Source: Actinacidiphila bryophytorum (GTDB lineage Bacteria; Actinomycetota; Actinomycetes; Streptomycetales; Streptomycetaceae). From it: DNA of 64,000 nt. This document shows, piece after piece, positions 37,561-46,454 of the stretch. The stretch is from positions 62,001 to 126,000 of the forward strand of contig NZ_JAFFIX010000025.1 of the NCBI RefSeq assembly GCF_016916835.1, in the 5' to 3' direction. The notes below the pieces were generated by a model, which searched no databases, had not been told where the DNA came from, and worked only from the letters and a program-made list of their open reading frames with translations. The position numbers and the translations under genes were made by a program. Position 1 is the stretch's first letter. Each line of letters begins with the position of its first letter.

Positions 37561-38394
37561 ATGGAGCGGACCGTCACGGAACCCGGGAAGTTCGAGTTCG
37601 AGGACGCCCTCGACACCCTGCGGGTGCGGATCGTCGCCGGCGCGGTCAACGTGGTCGGGATCGACGAGGGCCCGGCCCGCATGGAGGTCACCGAGCTGGA
37701 AGGCCCGCCACTGACCGTGCAGCGCGAGGGCTCGACGCTGACCGTCGCCTATGACGACCTGACCTGGAAGAACCTGCTCAAGTGGCATGACCGGCACAGC
37801 TGGCGGCGGCGCGCGGTGATCTCGCTCGCGGTGCCGCAGCACACCTCGGTCGAGGTCGGGGTGGTCGGCGCGGGCGCGGTGATCTCCGGGATCAGCGGCC
37901 GTACGGTCGTACAGGGCGTGAACGGCGACACCACGCTGGTGGGGCTGAGCGGCCCGGTCGAGGCCAAGACGGTCGCCGGCAACGTCGAGGCCCAGTCGCT
38001 GTCCGGCGAGCTGCGGGTCAACACCGTCTCCGGCGACCTGACCGTCGTGGAGGGCAGCGGCCCGACGGTGCGGGCCGACTCGGTCAGCGGCAGCATGGTG
38101 CTCGACCTGGACCCGTCCGCGGGCGCCGACGTCCGGCTGACCACGGTCTCCGGCGAGATCGCCATCCGCATCCCGGAGCCCGGCGACGCCGAGGTCGACG
38201 CCAACACCACCAGCGGCAAGGTGTCCTGCGCCTTCGACGAACTGCAGGTCACCGGCGGCTGGGGCACCAAGCGGATCACCGGGCGGGTCGGCTCGGGGGG
38301 TGCCAGGCTGCGGGCCACCACCGTCTCCGGCGCGATCGCCCTGCTGCGCAGACCCCCGATGGAGGACGCGCCCTCGCTCAGGAAGGACATCTGA
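37561..38394 (+). CDS. DUF4097 family beta-strand repeat protein
   Basis: A 277-residue protein built of short beta-strand repeats, with recurrent VSG and LSG turns (VSGDLTVVEGSG, VSGSMVLDL, VSGEIAIRI, TSGKVSC). These indicate a right-handed beta-helix of the DUF4097 type. There is no signal peptide. The function of these proteins is unknown, but they are regularly paired with PadR regulators in actinobacteria, where the pair may sense envelope or drug stress. The ATG follows a GGAGGGG site. The padR gene starts 1 bp after the stop codon. Confidence 0.88.
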   Translation: MERTVTEPGKFEFEDALDTLRVRIVAGAVNVVGIDEGPARMEVTELEGPPLTVQREGSTLTVAYDDLTWKNLLKWHDRHSWRRRAVISLAVPQHTSVEVGVVGAGAVISGISGRTVVQGVNGDTTLVGLSGPVEAKTVAGNVEAQSLSGELRVNTVSGDLTVVEGSGPTVRADSVSGSMVLDLDPSAGADVRLTTVSGEIAIRIPEPGDAEVDANTTSGKVSCAFDELQVTGGWGTKRITGRVGSGGARLRATTVSGAIALLRRPPMEDAPSLRKDI

Positions 38395-38395
38395 C

Positions 38396-39340
38396 ATGGC
38401 GCCCGTCTTCGCACACGGCCGGCTGCGGCTGTACCTGCTCAAGCTGCTGGACGAGTCGCCGCGGCACGGCTACGAGGTGATCCGGCTGCTCGGCGAGCGC
38501 TTCCAGGGGCTGTACGCGCCCTCCGCCGGCACGGTCTACCCGCGGCTGGCCAAGCTGGAGAAGGAGGGCCTGGTCAGCCACTCCACCGAGGGCGGCAGGA
38601 AGGTCTACGCCCTCACCGACGAGGGCCGCGCGGAACTGGCCGCGCGGGCCGACGAGATCGCAGGACTCGAGGCGGAGATCCGCGAGTCGGTCTCCACGCT
38701 GGCCGCCGAGATCCGCGAGGACGTCCGCGGCGCCGCGGGCGACCTGCGCCGCGAGGTGCGGGCGGCGGCGCAGCAGACCCGTACCGTCCCCGAGGACGTG
38801 CGCAACCTGCGGGACGCCAAGCAGGAGTGGCGCGAGCGCGCCCAGCGGGCCAAGGAGGAGAGCCGCAGGGCCAAGGAGGACGCGCGGGCCGCACGCCGGC
38901 AGGCGAAGGCCGCACGGGACGCGGTCGACAGCGCGCGCGACGAGGTGCAGCAGATCGTCCGGCAGGTGCAGGAGCAGGTCCAGTCCTACTCGCGGGGCGG
39001 CGACTGGCAGGCGGGCGTCCGCGAGGGCCTGGCGGAACTGACCCGGCAGCTGGGCCAGTTCGGCGGCGCCGGCCGCAGCGGCGGGCCGCAGCAGCCGCGT
39101 ACGGCCAAGGACGTGCCCTACGAGGCGGGTCCGCCCGCGGCGGGCACGGAGTCCGACGACAGCCCGCCGTCCGCGGACCCGATGCGCGACCTGGAGCGAC
39201 TGCTGGACCGCTTCCGCGACGACATCCGCGACGCGGCCCGCGACCTGGGCGTGGACGACGGCCAGTTGCGGGAGGTGCGGCGCCATCTGTCGGCGGCGGC
39301 CGCGCACATCACGGCCGCACTGCACACCGGCAGGGGCTGA
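38396..39340 (+). CDS. PadR family regulator with long coiled-coil tail
   Basis: A 314-residue regulator. The N-terminal winged helix (LYLLKLLDESPRHGYEVIRL, PSAGTVYPRLAKLEKEGLV, RKVYALTDEG) is typical PadR. It is followed by an unusually long, highly charged helical region (about 80-210, Glu/Arg/Ala/Lys rich) and a disordered linker. A short amphipathic C-terminal helix (DLERLLDRFRDDIRDAARDL) ends the protein. Ordinary PadR proteins are 110-180 residues, so the coiled coil may mediate higher-order assembly or contact with DUF4097. It probably represses its own operon through the two upstream operators. Confidence 0.9.
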   Translation: MAPVFAHGRLRLYLLKLLDESPRHGYEVIRLLGERFQGLYAPSAGTVYPRLAKLEKEGLVSHSTEGGRKVYALTDEGRAELAARADEIAGLEAEIRESVSTLAAEIREDVRGAAGDLRREVRAAAQQTRTVPEDVRNLRDAKQEWRERAQRAKEESRRAKEDARAARRQAKAARDAVDSARDEVQQIVRQVQEQVQSYSRGGDWQAGVREGLAELTRQLGQFGGAGRSGGPQQPRTAKDVPYEAGPPAAGTESDDSPPSADPMRDLERLLDRFRDDIRDAARDLGVDDGQLREVRRHLSAAAAHITAALHTGRG

Positions 39341-39374
39341 ACACCCGGGACGCGGCGGTCAGGCGGTCAGGCGG

Positions 39375-40337
39375 TCAGGCGGTCAGCACGATCTTGCCGA
39401 ACACCTCGCCGCGCTCCAGCTGTTCGAAGCCCTCACGCGCCCGGTCCATCGGCAGCACCGTGTCGATGACCGGGCGAACCCCGGCGGTGGCGCAGAAGTC
39501 GAGCAGCCCCTGCAGCTCCTCCTTGGTGCCCATCGTGGAGCCGACGACCCGCAGTTCGAGGAAGAAGATCCGGTTCAGCTCGGCGGCCGGCGGGTTGGGG
39601 CCGCTGGTGGCACCGGAGATGACCAGGGTGCCGCCGGGGCGCAGCGACTTGACCGAGTGCGACCAGGTCGCCGCCCCCACCGTCTCGATGACCGCGTCCA
39701 CCCGCTCGGGCAGCCGAGCACCCGGCTCCACGGCGGCGAGCGCCCCCAGCTCCACCGCACGCTCCCGCTTGCCCGCGTCCCGGCTGGTGGCGTAGACCCG
39801 AAGCCCGGCGGCCCTGGCCAGCACGATCGCCGCGGTGACGACCCCGCCGCCTGCGCCCTGCACCAGGACGGAGTCCCCGGGGCGCACACCGGCGTTGGTG
39901 AAGAGCATGCGGTACGCCGTCAGCCACGCGGTCGGCAGGCAGGCCGCCTCCTCGAAGCTCAGCTCGGCGGGCTTGGGCAGCACGTTCCAGGCCGGGACGC
40001 TGACCTTCTCGGCCAGGGTGCCCTGGTACTTCTCGGTGAGCAGCGAGCGCCGCTCCTTCGGCCCGACGCCGTGCCCGGTCTGCCCGATGACCGAGTGGAC
40101 CACGACCTCGTTGCCGTCCTCGTCGAGGCCTGCCGCGTCGCAGCCGAGGGTCATCGGCAGGCTCTCCTGCCCGAGCCCGACCCCGCGCAGCGACCACAGG
40201 TCGTGGTGGTTGAGCGAGGCGGCCCTGACGGTGACGTCGACCCACCCCTCCCGCTTCCCGGGCTCGGGGCGCTCCCCCAGGGCGAGCCCGTCCAGCGGCT
40301 GCTTCGCGTCGATGCTGCGTGCGTATACGGCGAACAT
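39375..40337 (-). CDS. Zinc-binding dehydrogenase / quinone oxidoreductase (MDR family)
   Basis: A 320-residue medium-chain dehydrogenase/reductase. The N-terminal GroES-like domain contains VTVRAASLNHHDLWSLRG and LGCDAAG. The cofactor domain has the nucleotide loop VLVQGAGGGVVTAAIVLARA and GGTLVISGATSG. The Cys cluster of structural-zinc alcohol dehydrogenases is absent, so it is closer to NADPH:quinone oxidoreductases. The ATG at 40337 is preferred over one six codons earlier. It lies next to sodN on the same strand, suggesting a redox role, but nothing fixes the substrate. Confidence 0.85.
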   Translation of the reverse strand: MFAVYARSIDAKQPLDGLALGERPEPGKREGWVDVTVRAASLNHHDLWSLRGVGLGQESLPMTLGCDAAGLDEDGNEVVVHSVIGQTGHGVGPKERRSLLTEKYQGTLAEKVSVPAWNVLPKPAELSFEEAACLPTAWLTAYRMLFTNAGVRPGDSVLVQGAGGGVVTAAIVLARAAGLRVYATSRDAGKRERAVELGALAAVEPGARLPERVDAVIETVGAATWSHSVKSLRPGGTLVISGATSGPNPPAAELNRIFFLELRVVGSTMGTKEELQGLLDFCATAGVRPVIDTVLPMDRAREGFEQLERGEVFGKIVLTA

Positions 40338-40419
40338 GACCCGACGGTAACGCACCCGCGCCCGGCACCCCCTTGCGGGAGGTGCCGGGCGCGGGTCCGA
40401 CCCCGGAGGGTGGAAGGCG

Positions 40420-40815
40420 TCAGGCCTTCTTCGTCTCCCAGAAGATCTTGTCGATCTCCGCGATCAGGTCGAGGGCCTTCTGGCCGGTGGCCGGGTCGTT
40501 CGAGGCCTTGGCGGCGCTGAGGGCCTTGAGCGTGTCGTTCACCAGCTGGTGGAGCTGGGGGTACTTCTCGAAGTGCGGGGGCTTGAAGTAGTCGCTCCAC
40601 AGCACCGAGACGTGGTGCTTGGCCAGCTCGGCGCGCTGCTCCTTGATGAGCACGGCACGCGTGCGGAAGTCCGCGTCCTCGTTGGCCTGGTACTTCTCCT
40701 GGACCGCCTTGACGGACTCGGCCTCGATGCGGGCCTGGGCCGGGTCGTACACGCCGCAGGGCAGGTCGCAGTGTGCGCTTACCTTCACCTTGGGCGCGAA
40801 CAGGCGAGTGAACAT
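40420..40815 (-). CDS. sodN: Nickel superoxide dismutase precursor
   Basis: A 131-residue precursor of the homohexameric cytosolic Ni-SOD. A 14-residue leader (MFTRLFAPKVKVSA) is removed to expose the nickel hook HCDLPCGVYDP. His15, Cys16 and Cys20 become His1, Cys2 and Cys6, which bind Ni together with the new N-terminal amine. The four-helix body follows. A GAGGAAGGA site precedes the ATG. The maturation protease gene sodX is divergent on the other side of a 138-bp promoter region. In Streptomyces, Ni-SOD is made when nickel is sufficient and replaces Fe-SOD. Confidence 0.97.
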   Translation of the reverse strand: MFTRLFAPKVKVSAHCDLPCGVYDPAQARIEAESVKAVQEKYQANEDADFRTRAVLIKEQRAELAKHHVSVLWSDYFKPPHFEKYPQLHQLVNDTLKALSAAKASNDPATGQKALDLIAEIDKIFWETKKA

Positions 40816-40953
40816 GGCTGTCCTTCCTCGTGATCGTCTTTCAGGTGGGACATTACTCCCTGGAGGAGTCGTTTTCTCGGGTGCCCCAGGTGGCTTGGGC
40901 CAAAAGTCTGGTGTCACTCTGGGTCCGATGGAGGAACGAACCAGGAGGCGTTC

Positions 40954-41379
40954 ATGCGGGAGCAGGGGGCCAGGCTGTCGTGGCAGCTGGTCGAAGTCAC
41001 TGGTCCGTCGATGGCACCCACGCTGCTGCACGGGGACTGGCTGCTGATCCAGAAGATCAGCAGCGGTGCCGAGCTGGTGCGCGAGGGGGACGTCGTGGTC
41101 CTGAAACATCCGTTGCAGCAGGACCTGCTGATCGTGAAGCGGGCCGTCGAGCGCCGCGACCGCGGCTGGTGGGTGCTGGGCGACAACACCTTCGTGGAGA
41201 ACGACAGCAGGGAGTTCGGCACCGTGCCGGACGACCTGGTGCTGGCCCGCGCCAGGGGCCGCTTCCGGCCGCCGCGCGAACTTCAGCGGTCGGTGGCGGG
41301 CGTGGCGTCCTGGGCGGCGTCCTGTGTGCGGCCGCTGCGGCCGGACCGGTCGCTCTCCAGGCGCTTGCGCGCCCGGTAG
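40954..41379 (+). CDS. sodX: Nickel-type superoxide dismutase maturation protease
   Basis: A 141-residue S24/S26-type peptidase that removes the SodN leader. The catalytic Ser lies in VTGPSMAPTLLHGDW and the Lys in DLLIVKRAVERR, with LGDN as the third conserved box. Unlike signal peptidases it has no N-terminal membrane anchor, fitting cytosolic cleavage of SodN. It is divergent from sodN. Its last 97 bp overlap the convergent CGNR gene, an unusually large antisense overlap. Confidence 0.95.
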   Translation: MREQGARLSWQLVEVTGPSMAPTLLHGDWLLIQKISSGAELVREGDVVVLKHPLQQDLLIVKRAVERRDRGWWVLGDNTFVENDSREFGTVPDDLVLARARGRFRPPRELQRSVAGVASWAASCVRPLRPDRSLSRRLRAR

Positions 41380-41912
41380 GCGGCCACGTTGGCGCGGGTG
41401 GCACAGCGGTCGGAGCAGTAGCGGCGGGACCTGTTGGTGGAGGTGTCGACGTAGGCGTTGCGGCAGGGTGCGGCCTCGCAGATGCCGAGCCGGTCCACGC
41501 CGAGCGTGGTGAGCTGGAAGGCCAGGCCCATACAGGCGGTGGCCGAGTAGCCGGCGGTGGCGTTGACCGCCTGCTCGGCCAGGTGCATGTGCCAGTCGGG
41601 GCGCCCGGTCGCGTCGAGGTGGTCGTGCCCGGAGATCTGCGGGCTGACCGGGAACTCCAGCAGCAGCGCGTTGAGCAGGTCGACGGCCCGGACCTCGTCG
41701 CCCTCGTCGGCGGCCTCGAAGACCCCGCGCAACCGGGTGCGTACGGCGCGCAGCCGCGGCACGTCGGCCTCGACGGCGCGCGACCCGGCGTGCGAGGCGG
41801 GGCCGAACAGCTCGCGCACCGCGTCGACCGAGGTGAGGGCGTCGGTGCCGCGCAGCGGTTCCTCGCTGTTGACGAGGCGCACGGCATAGTCCGAGTAGTA
41901 GGCCAGGTCCAC
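41283..41912 (-). CDS. CGNR zinc-finger (ABATE domain) regulator
   Basis: A 209-residue protein. The N-terminal ABATE domain starts DLAYYSDYAVRLVNS. The C-terminal zinc finger reads LGICEAAPCRNAYVDTSTNRSRRYCSDRCATRANVAAYRARK, with the Cys pairs and the CATRANV form of the CGNR signature. The family is thought to bind DNA as stress-responsive regulators. It starts at GTG. Its C-terminal tail overlaps sodX on the opposite strand, so the two transcripts are antisense to each other. An inverted repeat upstream (41952-41984) is a possible operator. Confidence 0.87.
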   Translation of the reverse strand: MDLAYYSDYAVRLVNSEEPLRGTDALTSVDAVRELFGPASHAGSRAVEADVPRLRAVRTRLRGVFEAADEGDEVRAVDLLNALLLEFPVSPQISGHDHLDATGRPDWHMHLAEQAVNATAGYSATACMGLAFQLTTLGVDRLGICEAAPCRNAYVDTSTNRSRRYCSDRCATRANVAAYRARKRLESDRSGRSGRTQDAAQDATPATDR

Positions 41913-41951
41913 GGTGTCCTCAAGATCCTTTACGGGGTACGGCCCGGCCCC

Positions 41952-41984
41952 GGTAACAGCCGGATCGGAATCCAGGCTATTACC
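41952..41984. promoter_or_regulatory. Inverted repeat upstream of the CGNR gene
   Basis: GGTAACAGCC at 41952-41961 and GGCTATTACC at 41975-41984 form a 10-bp inverted repeat with one mismatch around a 13-nt centre. It lies about 40 bp upstream of the CGNR start and could be an operator. Confidence 0.4.
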
Positions 41985-42043
41985 GGAGCGGCCGCGGCGG
42001 CACGGTCACGGCGCCTTGGCCAGGTCGCGGCACCTCGTGCCGC

Positions 42044-42859
42044 TCACAGCACCTTGGACAGGAAGGTCCTGGTGCGCTCGTGCTGCGGGTCGCCCAGCAC
42101 CTGCCGGGGGTGGCCGGACTCGACGACCACGCCGTCGTCCATGAAGACCAGCGAGTCGCCGACCTCGCGGGCGAAGCCCATCTCGTGGGTGACCACGATC
42201 ATGGTCATGCCGTCCTCGGCGAGCCCGCGCATCACGTCGAGCACGTCGCCGACCAGCTCGGGGTCGAGCGCCGAGGTCGGCTCGTCGAAGAGCATCAGCT
42301 TGGGCTCCATGGCCAGCGCCCGGGCGATGGCCACCCGCTGCTGCTGGCCGCCGGACAGCTGGGAGGGGTAGCTGCCCGCCTTGTCGGCGAGCCCCACCCG
42401 CTCCAGCAGCGCCGCGGCCCGCTCCCGGGCCGCGGCCTTGGCCTCCCGCTTGACCTGGACCGGTCCCTCCATGACGTTCTCGATCGCGGTCATGTGCGGG
42501 AAGAGGTTGAAGCGCTGGAAGACCATGCCGATGTCGCGGCGCTTGGCGGCGACCTCGCGGTCGCGCAGCTCGTGGAGCCGGTCGCCGCGCTGCCGGTAGC
42601 CGACCAGGTCGCCGTCCACCCACAGCCGCCCGGCGTTGATCTGCTCCAGGTGGTTGATGCAGCGCAGGAAGGTGGACTTGCCGGAGCCGGACGGGCCGAT
42701 CAGGCAGCACACCTCGCGGGGGGCGACCTCCAGGTCGATGCCCTTGAGGATGTGCGCGGCGCCGAAGGACTTGTGGACGTTCTCCGCCCTGACCATCGGC
42801 TCGACACCGCCGGCGACGGGCTCGGCCGTGTCGGGCTTGGCCATGTCGTGGGTGCTCAT
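42044..42859 (-). CDS. Polar amino-acid ABC transporter ATP-binding protein
   Basis: A 271-residue ABC ATPase. Walker A is LIGPSGSGKSTFLRCINHLE, with the Q-loop in MVFQRFNLFPHMT. The signature motif is LSGGQQQRVAIARALA, Walker B LMLFDEPTSALDPE and the H-loop VVTHEMGFA. The MVFQRFNLFPHM and LDPELVGDVLDVM patterns are characteristic of the GlnQ/HisP polar amino-acid subfamily. The ATG at 42859 follows the permease stop by 2 bp, so ABC subunits are translated in sequence. The N-terminal 22 residues are a variable extension. Confidence 0.95.
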   Translation of the reverse strand: MSTHDMAKPDTAEPVAGGVEPMVRAENVHKSFGAAHILKGIDLEVAPREVCCLIGPSGSGKSTFLRCINHLEQINAGRLWVDGDLVGYRQRGDRLHELRDREVAAKRRDIGMVFQRFNLFPHMTAIENVMEGPVQVKREAKAAARERAAALLERVGLADKAGSYPSQLSGGQQQRVAIARALAMEPKLMLFDEPTSALDPELVGDVLDVMRGLAEDGMTMIVVTHEMGFAREVGDSLVFMDDGVVVESGHPRQVLGDPQHERTRTFLSKVL

Positions 42860-42861
42860 GA

Positions 42862-43812
42862 TCAGGCCACCTTCGGTCGGCGCAGGGTGGTCAGGTTCGC
42901 CCTGACCTTCTGCCACGGGGTCAGCGGCAGCGACCGCAGCGAACCGCGGGCGTAGCGGCGCTCCAGGTAGTACTGGCCGACGCTGAAGACGCTGGTCAGC
43001 ACCAGGTACCAGAGGGACGCTACGAAGTACATCTCCATGATCGCGTTGGAGCTGATGCCGATGTCCGAGGTCGCGCGCAGGAGTTCCGAGTACTGCACGA
43101 CCGAGACCAGGGACGAGGTCTTGAGCATGTTGATGAACTCGTTGCCGGTCGGCGGGATGATCACCCGCATCGCCTGCGGGAGCACGATCCTGCGCATGGT
43201 CTGCGCACCGGTCATGCCCAGCGCGTGCGACGCCTCGGTCTGGCCCTCGTCCACCGACTGGATGCCGGCGCGCACGATCTCGGCCATGTAGGCGCCCTCG
43301 TTGAGGCCCAGGCCCAGCAGGGCGGCCACGAACGGGGTCATCACGGCGACGGTGTCGTTCTTGTAGATCGGCCCCAGGTTGATCGTGTGGAAGATCAGCG
43401 AGAGGTTGAACCACATGAGCAGCTGGACGTAGACCGGGGTGCCGCGGAAGAACCAGATGTACAGCCAGGAGACCGCGCCGGTGACCGGGTTCTTCGACAG
43501 CCGCATGACCGCGAACAGCACGCCGAGCACCAGGCCCATGGCCATCGCGCACACCGAGATCAGCACGGTGTGCCACACGCCGGTCATCACGGTGTGGTCG
43601 AAGAGCTTGTCGCCGACCGTGCCCCAGATGATCTTGCCCTGGGAGAAGCCGTACGCCAGCAGGGCCAGCGCGGCGACGACCACGACGGCGGCGATCCACC
43701 GGCCGTAGTGGCGTACCGGTATGGCCCGGATCGCCTCGTAGGGGCTGCCGGGGGGCGGCTCTGCGGGGCCGGCCGTACCCTCCGGGGTACGGCCGGCGGT
43801 GGTGTCGCTCAC
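42862..43812 (-). CDS. Polar amino-acid ABC transporter permease
   Basis: A 316-residue membrane permease of the HisMQ/GlnP type, with about five to six helices. The EAA-like coupling loop reads EASHALGMTGAQTMRRIVLPQAMR, and WFFRGTPVYVQLLMWF is the diagnostic RGTP motif. An N-terminal cytoplasmic extension of about 40 residues is Pro/Gly rich. It starts at a GTG, 1 bp after the binding-protein gene. A single permease gene implies a homodimeric channel. Confidence 0.93.
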   Translation of the reverse strand: MSDTTAGRTPEGTAGPAEPPPGSPYEAIRAIPVRHYGRWIAAVVVVAALALLAYGFSQGKIIWGTVGDKLFDHTVMTGVWHTVLISVCAMAMGLVLGVLFAVMRLSKNPVTGAVSWLYIWFFRGTPVYVQLLMWFNLSLIFHTINLGPIYKNDTVAVMTPFVAALLGLGLNEGAYMAEIVRAGIQSVDEGQTEASHALGMTGAQTMRRIVLPQAMRVIIPPTGNEFINMLKTSSLVSVVQYSELLRATSDIGISSNAIMEMYFVASLWYLVLTSVFSVGQYYLERRYARGSLRSLPLTPWQKVRANLTTLRRPKVA

Positions 43813-43813
43813 G

Positions 43814-44791
43814 TCACGAGCCGCCGTTGATCGCGCTGGCGGTGATCGCACCCGTGGTGGCGTTCCACTTCTGCAGGATCTTGGTGTAGGTGCCGTCCGC
43901 GATGATCGCGTCCAGCGCGGCCTTGAGCGCGTCCCGCAGCTGCGTGGCGTCCTTGCTCACCGCGATGCCGAACGGGCCTGCGTCCGAGGGGGCGCCCGCC
44001 ACCTCGAAGTCGGCGCCCTTGCCCGAGGTCTGGGCGATGTAGGCGGCGACCGGGGTGTCGTTGAGGTCGGCGACCGCGCCGCCGGCCTTGACGCGGGTCT
44101 GCGCCTCGGCGTCGGTGTCGAAGGCCTGGATGGTCAGGCCCTTGCTGCCGCAGGCGGTCTTCTGCTTCTTGAAGGCGTCCTCGTAGATCGTGCCGCGCTG
44201 CACGGCGACGGTCTGGCCGCACAGGTCGTCGAGCGTCTTGACGCCCTTGGGGTTGCCCTTGGCGACCAGCAGCGAGGAGCCGGAGTTGTAGTAGTCCACG
44301 AAGTCGACGCCGGTGCCGATCTTCTTGCCCTTGTCGTCCAGTCCGCCCTGGCGGGCCTTGGTGTCGCTCATAGCGGACATGACGATGTCGGAGCGGCCGG
44401 TCTGCAGCGAGGTGATGAGCCCGTCGAACTTGCCGTTGGTGAACTTGAAGGTCACCCCCAGCTTCTCGCCGAGCGCGGCACCCAGGTCCGGGTCGATGCC
44501 GACGATCTTGCCGTCCTCGGTCTGCTCCATCGGCGCGTACGACGCGTCGGTGCCGACCTGGATCACCTTGGAGTCCTGGTACTTCTGCGGCAGCTTGGAG
44601 AACAGGCTGTCGGCTGCGCCGCTGGTCGCGGAGCTGCCCGCGCCCGCGGCGCTGCTGCTCGGCGGCGCCGTGTCGTCCTTCTTGGTCTGGTCGCCGCACC
44701 CGGTGAGCACCAGGGTGCCGGCGACCGCAACGGCGGCGACCGCGCTGAGCCGGGAAAGGGCGGTGGTACGCCTGGTCGTGCGTGCGGTCAT
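43814..44791 (-). CDS. Amino-acid ABC transporter substrate-binding lipoprotein
   Basis: A 325-residue lipoprotein. Basic residues (TARTTRRTTALSR) and a hydrophobic stretch end in the lipobox LTGC, then a Ser/Ala-rich linker. The SBP_bac_3 domain follows (VIQVGTDASYAPMEQTEDGKIVGIDPDLGAALGEKLG, GRSDIVMSAMSDTKARQ, KATAxx-like C-terminal helices). It captures a polar amino acid outside the membrane for the permease encoded next. The ATG has a GGAGGA site; an upstream open frame lacks signal features. The exact ligand is unknown. Confidence 0.94.
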   Translation of the reverse strand: MTARTTRRTTALSRLSAVAAVAVAGTLVLTGCGDQTKKDDTAPPSSSAAGAGSSATSGAADSLFSKLPQKYQDSKVIQVGTDASYAPMEQTEDGKIVGIDPDLGAALGEKLGVTFKFTNGKFDGLITSLQTGRSDIVMSAMSDTKARQGGLDDKGKKIGTGVDFVDYYNSGSSLLVAKGNPKGVKTLDDLCGQTVAVQRGTIYEDAFKKQKTACGSKGLTIQAFDTDAEAQTRVKAGGAVADLNDTPVAAYIAQTSGKGADFEVAGAPSDAGPFGIAVSKDATQLRDALKAALDAIIADGTYTKILQKWNATTGAITASAINGGS

Positions 44792-45206
44792 CGCTGTGTC
44801 CTCCTGAAGAGGTGAGGTTGCTGCGGGTGGCCCTGGCACACGCCTTCGAGTGCCGCCACCGTGTGTGATCTGTGCATCTTGCCATCCGGACAGCGCCGTC
44901 CGGGGTGCCTGTTGTGTCAAAATCGGATAACGGGCGATCCCCGGGCTCCCATCGGGCCGGCACACCAAGGCAGGACCACGATGGGGCCGTGCCGACCAGG
45001 GCAGGTCGAGTCGTTTTCGCGCCCTGGAACAGACTTCCGGTAGAACAGTTTCCTTCACCCCTCATCCGGGGCCGGTGCGCGTGCGGCGCACCAGGCGTCC
45101 CTGTCCGCCTCTTCGCTCACTCGTCTCGGGCGACGCGGACGCCGAGCCCATCTCTCCCCGCTTCCGGGGGGAGTAATCTCCCTCATCCATGACAAAGGGG
45201 TCACAA
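44792..45206. promoter_or_regulatory. Divergent promoter region between the ABC transporter and malic enzyme
   Basis: This 415-bp intergenic region holds no credible gene. A TTGACA hexamer on the minus strand near 44911-44916 may be the -35 of the transporter operon, but no good -10 follows. An AAAGGGG site (45194-45200) serves the malic-enzyme GTG. Nothing else stands out. Confidence 0.4.
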
Positions 45207-46445
45207 GTGGCAACGGAGATCGTCAATCCGCGGATCGACGGCACCACCGGCACCAGTGGTACCGGCAGTACCGGCGGCGGTACGGAGGACATCCCGCTCG
45301 ATCCGGTGTTCGCGCTGCACCGCGGCGGCAAGATGGAGATGGCCGCCACCGTTCCGGTGCTCGGCACCGACGACCTGTCGCTGGCCTACACGCCCGGCGT
45401 GGCCGAGGTCTGCACGGCCATCGCGGAACGGCCGGAACTGGTCCACGACTACACGTGGAAGTCGCAGGTGGTCGCGGTCGTCACCGACGGCACCGCGGTG
45501 CTGGGGCTCGGCGACATCGGCCCGGAGGCGTCACTGCCGGTGATGGAGGGCAAGGCGATCCTCTTCAAGCAGTTCGGCGGGGTCGACGCGGTGCCGATCG
45601 CGCTGGCGTGCACCGACGTGGACGAGATCGTGGAGACCGTGGTCAGGCTCGCGCCGTCCTTCGGAGGAGTGAATCTGGAGGACATCTCGGCGCCGCGCTG
45701 CTTCGAGATCGAACGGCGGCTGGTGGAGCGGCTGGACATCCCGGTCTTCCACGACGACCAGCACGGCACCGCGGTCGTCACGCTCGCGGCGCTCCGCAAC
45801 GCGGCCACCCTGACGGGCCGTGAGCTGGGCTCGCTGCGTGCGGTCATCTCCGGCGCGGGGGCGGCCGGCGTCGCCATCGCCAAGATCCTGGTCGAGGCGG
45901 GCATCGGCGACGTCGCGGTCACCGACCGCAAGGGCGTGGTCCACGAGGGCCGCGAGGACCTGAACCCGGTCAAGCGGGAGCTGGCGTCGTTCACCAACCG
46001 GTCGGGGCTGACCGGTTCGCTGGAGTCGGCGATGGCCGGCGCCGACGTCTTCATCGGGGTGTCCGGCGGTACGGTCGCCGAGGCGGCGGTCGCCTCGATG
46101 GCGAAGGGCTCCTTCGTCTTCGCGATGGCCAACCCCACCCCCGAGGTCCACCCGGACGTCGCGCACCGGCACGCGGCGGTCGTGGCCACCGGGCGCAGCG
46201 ACTACCCCAACCAGATCAACAACGTGCTGGCCTTCCCCGGCATCTTCGCGGGCGCACTCCAGGTGCGCGCCTCGGCCATCACCGAGGGCATGAAGCTCGC
46301 CGCGGCGGCGGCACTGGCCGACGTGGTGGCCGACGAGCTGAGCGCCGACCACGTCATCCCGTCGCCCTTCGACGCCCGGGTCGCCCCCGCGGTGACCGCG
46401 GCCGTGGCGGCCGCCGCCAGGGCCGAAGGCGTCGCACGGCGCTGA
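45207..46445 (+). CDS. NAD(P)-dependent malic enzyme
   Basis: A 412-residue short-form malic enzyme converting malate to pyruvate, CO2 and NAD(P)H. The N-terminal domain has VFALHRGGKMEM and LAYTPGVAEVC. The catalytic region is VLGLGDIGPEASLPVMEGKA and FGGVNLEDISAPRCFEIER, with the VFHDDQHGTAVV metal site. The C-terminal Rossmann domain starts VISGAGAAGVAIAKIL. The GTG at 45207 gives the ATEIVNPR start seen in Streptomyces homologues and has AAAGGGG 6 bp upstream. The ATG at 45189 is an alternative. Confidence 0.94.
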   Translation: MATEIVNPRIDGTTGTSGTGSTGGGTEDIPLDPVFALHRGGKMEMAATVPVLGTDDLSLAYTPGVAEVCTAIAERPELVHDYTWKSQVVAVVTDGTAVLGLGDIGPEASLPVMEGKAILFKQFGGVDAVPIALACTDVDEIVETVVRLAPSFGGVNLEDISAPRCFEIERRLVERLDIPVFHDDQHGTAVVTLAALRNAATLTGRELGSLRAVISGAGAAGVAIAKILVEAGIGDVAVTDRKGVVHEGREDLNPVKRELASFTNRSGLTGSLESAMAGADVFIGVSGGTVAEAAVASMAKGSFVFAMANPTPEVHPDVAHRHAAVVATGRSDYPNQINNVLAFPGIFAGALQVRASAITEGMKLAAAAALADVVADELSADHVIPSPFDARVAPAVTAAVAAAARAEGVARR

Positions 46446-46454
46446 CCTGCATAA

